From Lactococcus protaetiae (GTDB lineage: Bacteria > Bacillota > Bacilli > Lactobacillales > Streptococcaceae): a stretch of DNA of 64,000 nucleotides. The notes below the pieces were generated by a model that worked only from the letters and a program-made list of their open reading frames with translations, was not told the DNA's origin and searched no databases. Shown here piece after piece: positions 58,737 through 64,000 of this stretch. How positions within the stretch are numbered: the first letter of the stretch is position 1; each line of letters opens with the position of its first letter. The stretch is taken from positions 1-64,000 of the forward strand of contig NZ_CP041356.1 of NCBI RefSeq assembly GCF_006965445.1. Direction: 5' to 3'. The position numbers and the translations under genes were made by a program.

Positions 58737-59999
58737 ATTTTTTTCTGTCAGTGATTTTATTCTTTTTTGCAAATTTTTATCATATTGTCTGGTTAGCGGG
58801 AAGAGTAAAAGTAGACTTCCACAGATAATTCCTCCACTACCACTGATTAACAATACTTTTTCAACACCGATTCCCTCTGATAGTGGTCCTGCAAATATTA
58901 GACCTACTGGTCCCGCAAGGCTTGTCAGCGCATTTATCATCCCCATCACTCGTCCCAAATACTCCGCCTCAAAGCTTTGTTGTATCATTGCCATCTGGAG
59001 AGAACTAAAAAACGGGGTTGCAATCCCGGCAATAGCATTAAAGACTACAAAAATATAAAAACCTGTCCGATTAGCTGGTAAAAACCCTCCAAGTCCTATC
59101 ACCACTCCGATAAGTATTAGGGAGATAATCATTGGCAATATTCTGTTTTTGTTTTTTCCGAATATTCCTATAAACAAGCCTCCTAGAAGCATGAAACTTG
59201 AATAAACTACTTCAATCACACCAGCATCTCCAATCGTTCCACCAAAATATTGTATTGTGATTAGAGGATACATACTCATTCCTGGCATAAAAAGCAGCAT
59301 GAATAAAGCAGCTATTAAGGTTATCCACCACATTCCGCGATTTGAATGAAGCTGTGTAAATCCTTCTTTAGTATCTTTCCACAGACTAACTTTCTCTCCT
59401 GTTGAAGAAACGGTAGGCAACTTCACTAATAACAACAGACCTGCACCGATAACAAAACCAATAACATCAGTTAATATCAGCCACTGCATTGAAACAATGG
59501 AGTACAGAAATGCTCCCAGTGCTGGTGATACAATGAAAATGAGTGATTGCATCATACCAAATTGGCCACTCACACGAGTCAACTCATCTGTGGGAACCAT
59601 TGTCGGCATTACTGATTGCACTGTTGGCATCTGAAAAGTCTGTGCTAATGCCCGCATAGTAATCACAATGAAAACGAGAACAATCGGAAATTCTCCACGG
59701 ACCAGCGCTACTGCAGAAAGTATGATAGCAAGAAAAGCAACAACAGCATCTGAGCTAATCAGCACTGTTTTTTTGCTCCATTTATCAATTAATGGTCCAA
59801 CAAAAGGACTGAAGATAACCATTGGTACCATACCAGCAATTGTCGCAAAACTTAAAATCGAAGCTGAACCTGTCTGCTCTGCAAGATACCAAATAATCGC
59901 ATACTGCACAACCATCGATGTGATGCCAGAGAGCAATTGACCTGATAGGAATAAATAAAAGTTCCGTCGCCAATGCGGTGGAGCTTGAGTATTTATCAT
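58728..59999 (-). CDS. MFS efflux transporter (MefA-like)
   Basis: 423 aa, 12 helices. FYLFLSGQLLSGITSMVVQYAIIWYL at the start, FVGPLIDKWSKK (MFS loop 2-3 motif), RALAQTFQMPTVQSVMPTMVP and EAEYLGRVMGM are the signs of the Mef/MFS_3 group, which includes macrolide exporters. Specific drug unknown. ATG 59999 is chosen; a TTG 22 codons upstream keeps the frame but its codons run into the end of repeat copy 12. AGGAG lies about 13 bases before the ATG. Confidence 0.85.
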   Translation of the reverse strand: MINTQAPPHWRRNFYLFLSGQLLSGITSMVVQYAIIWYLAEQTGSASILSFATIAGMVPMVIFSPFVGPLIDKWSKKTVLISSDAVVAFLAIILSAVALVRGEFPIVLVFIVITMRALAQTFQMPTVQSVMPTMVPTDELTRVSGQFGMMQSLIFIVSPALGAFLYSIVSMQWLILTDVIGFVIGAGLLLLVKLPTVSSTGEKVSLWKDTKEGFTQLHSNRGMWWITLIAALFMLLFMPGMSMYPLITIQYFGGTIGDAGVIEVVYSSFMLLGGLFIGIFGKNKNRILPMIISLILIGVVIGLGGFLPANRTGFYIFVVFNAIAGIATPFFSSLQMAMIQQSFEAEYLGRVMGMINALTSLAGPVGLIFAGPLSEGIGVEKVLLISGSGGIICGSLLLLFPLTRQYDKNLQKRIKSLTEKNNH

Positions 60000-60059
60000 A
60001 ACGTCTATAAATCTCCTGTAAAATTTATCAGAAAACTTTCCTTTCTTTGATTCGGATTT

Positions 60060-60344
60060 TATCAAAACAAGTGCGTGCTATCTCCACCTTACGGCTACGC
60101 TGTCGATGCTTGCTACGGTGCTACGTGCTTCGCACGCCGTTCTACGAACGGTCTCCGCAACTTCGTTGCTCCGCTGTCCGTTTGCTTAACTGCTAAAGCA
60201 GCAAGAGCAAAAGGCAAAGCACCTAGTCGCAATCGCAATACTCCGACCTCTTAGGTCAGAGATAAAGCAGCACTAAGCCTTGAATTTCGTCCGACTAAAT
60301 TCAGTGGTGAGTTGAAACTCCCACTGAATAAGTCTTGACTTCAT
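60060..60344 (-). repeat. Dispersed mosaic repeat, copy 12, upstream of the MFS gene
   Basis: On the minus strand it begins AATGAAGTCAAGACTTATTC and ends GCACGCACTTGTTTTGATA about 60 bases before the MFS ATG. It holds the palindromic units CACGTGCTTCGCACG-like, GCTGCTTTAGCAGTT, CTCTGACCTAAGAGGTCGGAG and ATTCAGTGG...CCCACTGAAT. Confidence 0.85.
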
Positions 60345-60485
60345 TATTATATTCTCAATATGGGACAGAGATTGCTCTCCCAATAAATCGAACACTTTTC
60401 ATAATTGTAATAACTGATATCGTTTTCATTATATCAAATTTGCTGACAGACTCAAAATTCGCTCCAGCATTGTTTTGAGAATAGA

Positions 60486-60519
60486 AAAAGTTACTGACAG
60501 AATCTTGTCAGTAACTTTT
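60486..60519 (-). terminator. Terminator of pheT
   Basis: AAAAGTTACTGACA/TGTCAGTAACTTTT stem, TTTTTC on the minus strand, 4 bases after the pheT stop. Again built on CTGACAG/CTGTCAG. Confidence 0.8.
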
Positions 60520-60523
60520 GATT

Positions 60524-62921
60524 TTAACGAATCTCAACATTTAGTTTTTCAACTAAATTTTTTGTGATTTTATTGACTGCTGCCGCAATTTCTTCATCTG
60601 TCATGCTGCTATCAGCTGGCTGGAAAATCAAGCTATATGCCATTGATTTCTTGCCCAGTGGTAATTTTTCACCTTGATAGATGTCAAATAATTCAGCCCC
60701 ACAAGTGTTTTAACACGGCTGTCAGTAATGACAGAAATGATATCAGCATGAGTTTTCTCTACATCAATCAACAGCGCAATATCGCGTTTTACAGCCTGTA
60801 CTTTTGGAATATCAGTAAAGATTGTTTGCGCTGGTAACTCTTCAAGCATGACTTGCAAGTCAAGACCAGCGACATAAGTTTCAGCAATATCATATTTTTT
60901 AGCAATTGCTGGATGAATTTCACCAACGAAGCCAATCACACTTTCACCGATTTTGACGAGAGCAGTACGTCCTGAATGCATTGCGGAATTTTCAGAAAAT
61001 GGGACAAAAGATACGTTTTGATAACTTTCAAGCAAATTTTCAACAATGCCTTTGACATAGTAAAAGTCTACAGGAACAGCGCCTTCATCGTAAGTTTTAT
61101 CTACTACATTTCCAGAAATGGCGAACGCCAAATTAGGTACTTCAGTTGGACGACCATCCTCAGCTGTACTTGGCAAGAAAATATTTCCAATCTCATAAAT
61201 CGCAACATCTGCATTTTTACGATTTTGATTGTAGTTAATAATGTCAAGCAAACCAGGAATCATGTTGACACGGAGGGTCATACGGTCTTCAGTCATTGGC
61301 ATCATTAGATTTGTTGTATCAATTTTGCCCACAAATTCTGTAGCTTTTTCAGGAGTTACAAGTGAATAACCAATCACTTCGTCAAGTCCTGCCGCTTCAA
61401 CAATTGTGCGAACCTTGCGGCGGAATTTTTGCATGTCGGTCAATTCGCCTGCATTTTGCGACACTGGCAAAGTGCTTGGTAACTTGTCATAGCCATAAAT
61501 CCGCGCCACTTCTTCGACCAAATCAGCTTCAATACTGATGTCCCAGCGCCGTGATGGAATTTCGCAAGTGAATGTTTCATTGTCAACTTTGACATTGAAG
61601 CCAAGTTGCAAGAAAATTTTCAGCACTTCGTCTTGAGTCAATTTTGTGCCAAGTGCTGCATTCACACGGCTCAACGTAATTGACACTTCTTGGACAGCAG
61701 GCTGATAGTCGTTGCTTTCAACCACACCAGACAAGACTTGACCTCCTGCTAACTCAACAATCATTGAGGCTGCAAAATCAAGCGCAGTGCGCACTGTACC
61801 TTCGTTAATGCCTTTTTCAAACCTAGAACTTGCCTCAGAACGAAGCGCAAATTTTTGTGAAGTTTTACGGATTGATGTCCCATCAAAAAGTGCAGCTTCC
61901 AATGCAACGGTCGTCGTGTTATCAGTGATTTCAGAATTCACGCCACCCATAACACCGCCCAGGGCGACAGGGACACCGTTGCTCGTTATGACAATGTCAC
62001 TTTCAGCGAGTTCGCGCTCTTCGTGGTCAATCGTCAAAATCTTCTCACCTGCTTTTGCATCACGAACGACAATTTCATCGCTCCCGAATTTGTCAAAATC
62101 AAAGCTATGCAAAGGTTGTCCGAAGAGCATGAGGACATAGTTGGTCACATCAACGACGTTATTAATCGGCTTCACACCTGCATTCATCAGACGATTTTGC
62201 AGCCATTGCGGACTTTTGCCAATTTTGACATTTTCGATGACACGAATCTTGTAAGTCGGCACCTTGTCTGTGTCAACTTTGACAGAAACTCTGTCAGCTG
62301 CGAGTAGCGACGGATTTTCTGTCAGCGCACGTTCTTCAAGTTTGACAGGTAAGCCGTAAATCGCGCCCACTTCCCAAGCTGCACCGTGCATAGACAGCGC
62401 GTCCGCGCGGTTCGGCGTGATGGACAGCTCGATAATCTCATCATCCATATCCAGATATGGGAAAATGCTGTCGCCGGGCTTAGCATCCGCTGGCATTTCA
62501 AAAATCCCATCTTCGTGCTTCATTGGGTTAATTTTTTCATCAATACCGATTTCATCAAGCGCACAAAGCATTCCTTGCGACTCAACTCCACGAATTTTGC
62601 CTTTTTTAATCTTGATATTATCAACAATTCGCGCGCCAACCAAGGCTGTAATGGTCTTCATGCCAACACGCACATTTGGCGCACCGCAGACAATTTGCAG
62701 CGGCTCATTGCCACCGACATTGACCTGCGTGATATGCAGATGCGTTTCAGGAATGTCTTCGCTCGACAAAATTTCACCGACCACAAGCTTTGATAGCCCT
62801 CAGCTGGCGTCGTCACGCCCTCCACTTCAATGCCCGATGTGGACATTTTTTCTTCCAATTCTGCGGCTGTTGCCGTGAGGTCTGGCACCAGTTGTTTTAA
62901 CCATTTGTAACTAACTTGCAT
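60524..62921 (-). pseudogene. pheT: Phenylalanyl-tRNA synthetase beta subunit, two frameshifts
   Basis: Starts [15 protein letters not shown]. The tRNA-binding domain (about 40-150, [11 protein letters not shown]), B3/B4 domain, B5, catalytic-like core and the C-terminal FDX-ACB domain follow in order; about 799 aa when corrected. The frame breaks after GYQSL (near 62785; one base more gives [10 protein letters not shown]) and near 60697, where one more G gives TLVGAELFDIYQGEKLPLGKK, then the end at 60524. PheT is essential, so sequencing error is likely. The alpha subunit gene pheS is not in the window; upstream is an inserted segment. Confidence 0.9.
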
Positions 62922-62924
62922 TTT

Positions 62925-63446
62925 TTATTTTTCCTTTTCAATCATAAAAAGATAATGAGGCATCACAATATCACGGTAACGCTTAGTAAATCTACTTTTG
63001 ACAATCATATTATTTCGAATGGCTACATTCATTGAGGCTAGATTTGTATCTCTGACTATTGAAGTTACATTTCCCGCTTTCAATTTTTCAAAAGCATACT
63101 TTTTAACTGCTTGCGCAGCCTCTACTGCAAAACCATGGTGCCAAAATTCTTTAATTAAATGATAACCAATTTCTTTATAGCTTTTTCCTTCAACAATTTG
63201 GTCAGTTATCCCACATTCTCCAATGACTTGCCCTGTCTCTTTTAACTCAACAGCCCATAAACCATAGCCATTTTCTTTATAAGACTGCTGATTCCAATTT
63301 AGCCAATTCAGAACTTCTTCATCGGAAAATGCGTGTTCATAAGCATACATGACTTCCGAATCTTGCAGAAATTTATTTAAATTGGGAACGTCGTCATTTT
63401 CCCATTCCCGCAAAATCAAACGCTCAGTTTCAATCATTTTCTTCAT
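62925..63446 (-). CDS. GNAT acetyltransferase (RimJ/RimL type), inserted before pheT
   Basis: 173 aa. ERLILREWENDDVPNL at the start, YGLWAVELKETGQVIGECGI, EIGYHLIKEFWHHGFAVEAAQAV (acetyl-CoA site, with W and H replacing the usual G) and NLASMNVAIRNNM typical of this group that acetylates ribosomal proteins or small molecules. It starts 2 bases before the stop of the duplicated pheT fragment and its SD GGAG is part of that fragment. It ends 3 bp before pheT. Likely acquired. Confidence 0.85.
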   Translation of the reverse strand: MKKMIETERLILREWENDDVPNLNKFLQDSEVMYAYEHAFSDEEVLNWLNWNQQSYKENGYGLWAVELKETGQVIGECGITDQIVEGKSYKEIGYHLIKEFWHHGFAVEAAQAVKKYAFEKLKAGNVTSIVRDTNLASMNVAIRNNMIVKSRFTKRYRDIVMPHYLFMIEKEK

Positions 63447-63448
63447 TT

Positions 63449-63541
63449 TTATTTAAACTGCTCCAATTCTGTGGTAGTCGCCGTCAGATCTGGTACCAGT
63501 TGTTTTAACCTTTTGTATGATACTTGCATTTTTTATTTTTC
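63449..63541 (-). repeat. Duplicated 5' end of pheT
   Basis: Matches 62853-62939 at roughly 80-85 percent: same leader TTTTTATTTTTCC before ATG (63529), then [18 protein letters not shown], after which the frame leaves PheT and stops at 63449 (26 codons in all). This is a broken copy left on the far side of the inserted acetyltransferase gene. Confidence 0.85.
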
Positions 63542-63561
63542 CTTTTTCCTTTATTAAAAGA

Positions 63562-64000
63562 TTATATTTCTTTATTTTTGACAAAGTCTATAAACTTTTT
63601 GACATTCCAAATTCTTTCCCTATAATCAACAGGATAGAATTTTATATATTCTTGCGGTACGACAAGGGTCACATTTTCTTCAGCCATTTCATCAAGTTGT
63701 TGAGGAGAAATCCCTTGTTGCAAAGTTAATAAATGCTTATTGGGAATTCTCTCCGCTTCATTCAAAATCTGACGCCATCTATCTTTACAAGTTGTCTTTG
63801 CTCCTAAAAAAGTAAGTTTCCCCACTTGAAATTGAGAATTATGATAAGCCTTTCCATCTGGAAAAATGAAATCAGGTTTACGATTGCCTTCAGTTTTAAC
63901 TTGTTCTTCAAATTTAAGATGATTTCCACTAAATATAGCAGCCGTGTGGTTTTCCAAAGATTTGCCAGCCCTACTTTTTCTTCGGTTTAGGACTGAGTTA
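63562..64000 (-). CDS. Type II restriction endonuclease, EcoRII family, C-terminal part
   Basis: Incomplete: the gene runs off the window at its 5' side. The 146 visible residues begin NSVLNRRKSRAGKSLENH and include PDFIFPDGKAYH, LTFLGAKTTCKDRWRQIL and LTLQQGIS, which match the catalytic EcoRII C-domain (PD-(D/E)XK-type active site; the Lys/Arg in AKTTCKDRW and the PDF Asp). EcoRII-family enzymes cut at CCWGG or similar; the actual target here is not known. A DNA methyltransferase should lie nearby, beyond base 64000. Confidence 0.85.
   Translation of the reverse strand, partial: NSVLNRRKSRAGKSLENHTAAIFSGNHLKFEEQVKTEGNRKPDFIFPDGKAYHNSQFQVGKLTFLGAKTTCKDRWRQILNEAERIPNKHLLTLQQGISPQQLDEMAEENVTLVVPQEYIKFYPVDYRERIWNVKKFIDFVKNKEI

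Overview
The window looks like chromosome of a low-GC lactic acid bacterium, most likely a Lactococcus close to the L. lactis branch. The 16S gene (minus strand, 27812-29359) has lactococcal variable regions. Gene content and order (gmk-rpoZ-priA-fmt-rsmB-stp, mntR/mntH, a CinD-type nitroreductase under cop boxes, an SMK box before metK, a thrS T-box) fit the same group. Almost all genes lie on the minus strand. Plus-strand genes are birA, two tiny toxin-like genes and one accessory block at 45.2-48.5 kb.

Layout. 0-10.3 kb: housekeeping cluster gmk-rpoZ-priA-fmt-rsmB-stp, with three extra genes (YcaQ-like, NTF2-like, Nudix) between priA and fmt, then rny. 10.4-13.9 kb: two type I toxin-antitoxin-like cassettes plus relics on either side of a secreted ChW-repeat protein. 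13.9-23.6 kb: metK with SMK riboswitch, cfa, birA, a PspC/DUF4097 envelope-stress group, a glucosaminidase-CHAP cell-wall enzyme and fba. 23.7-29.6 kb: a complete rRNA operon (16S, tRNA-Ala, 23S, 5S) followed by seven tRNAs. 29.6-45 kb: TRIC-family protein, thrS with T-box, YgbA-like protein, Nramp transporter, CinD, upp, antiporter, C-S lyase, metA/metB, OYE enzyme, Nudix, AEC carrier. 45-48.5 kb: accessory HTH fragment, DUF1906 protein and a membrane protein. 48.6-60 kb: LacX-like epimerase, mntH/mntR, yhaM, rmuC, rpe, two small membrane proteins, rsgA, a 3D-domain wall protein and an MFS pump. 60.5-64 kb: pheT, whose 5' end is duplicated on the far side of an inserted acetyltransferase gene next to an EcoRII-type restriction endonuclease that runs off the window.

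Four things stand out. (1) Two cassettes at 10.5-11.0 and 13.5-13.9 kb have the anatomy of a type I toxin-antitoxin system: a 49-codon hydrophobic peptide, an SD that can pair with an upstream anti-SD, and a convergent antisense RNA of about 104 nt whose terminator lies inside the toxin gene. (2) A mosaic repeat family with at least ten intergenic copies, many in leaders or 3' ends of mRNAs; two copies have become in-frame parts of fmt and a Nudix gene. (3) A palindrome, TCTGTCAG-YR-CTGACAGA, recurs about fifteen times in genes and spacers, and a half-size form of it makes terminators. (4) About a dozen genes, including essential thrS and pheT, are broken by single-base losses, mostly in G/C/A runs. 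This points to sequencing error rather than real decay, so frameshifted genes are marked pseudogene only because that is how the sequence reads.
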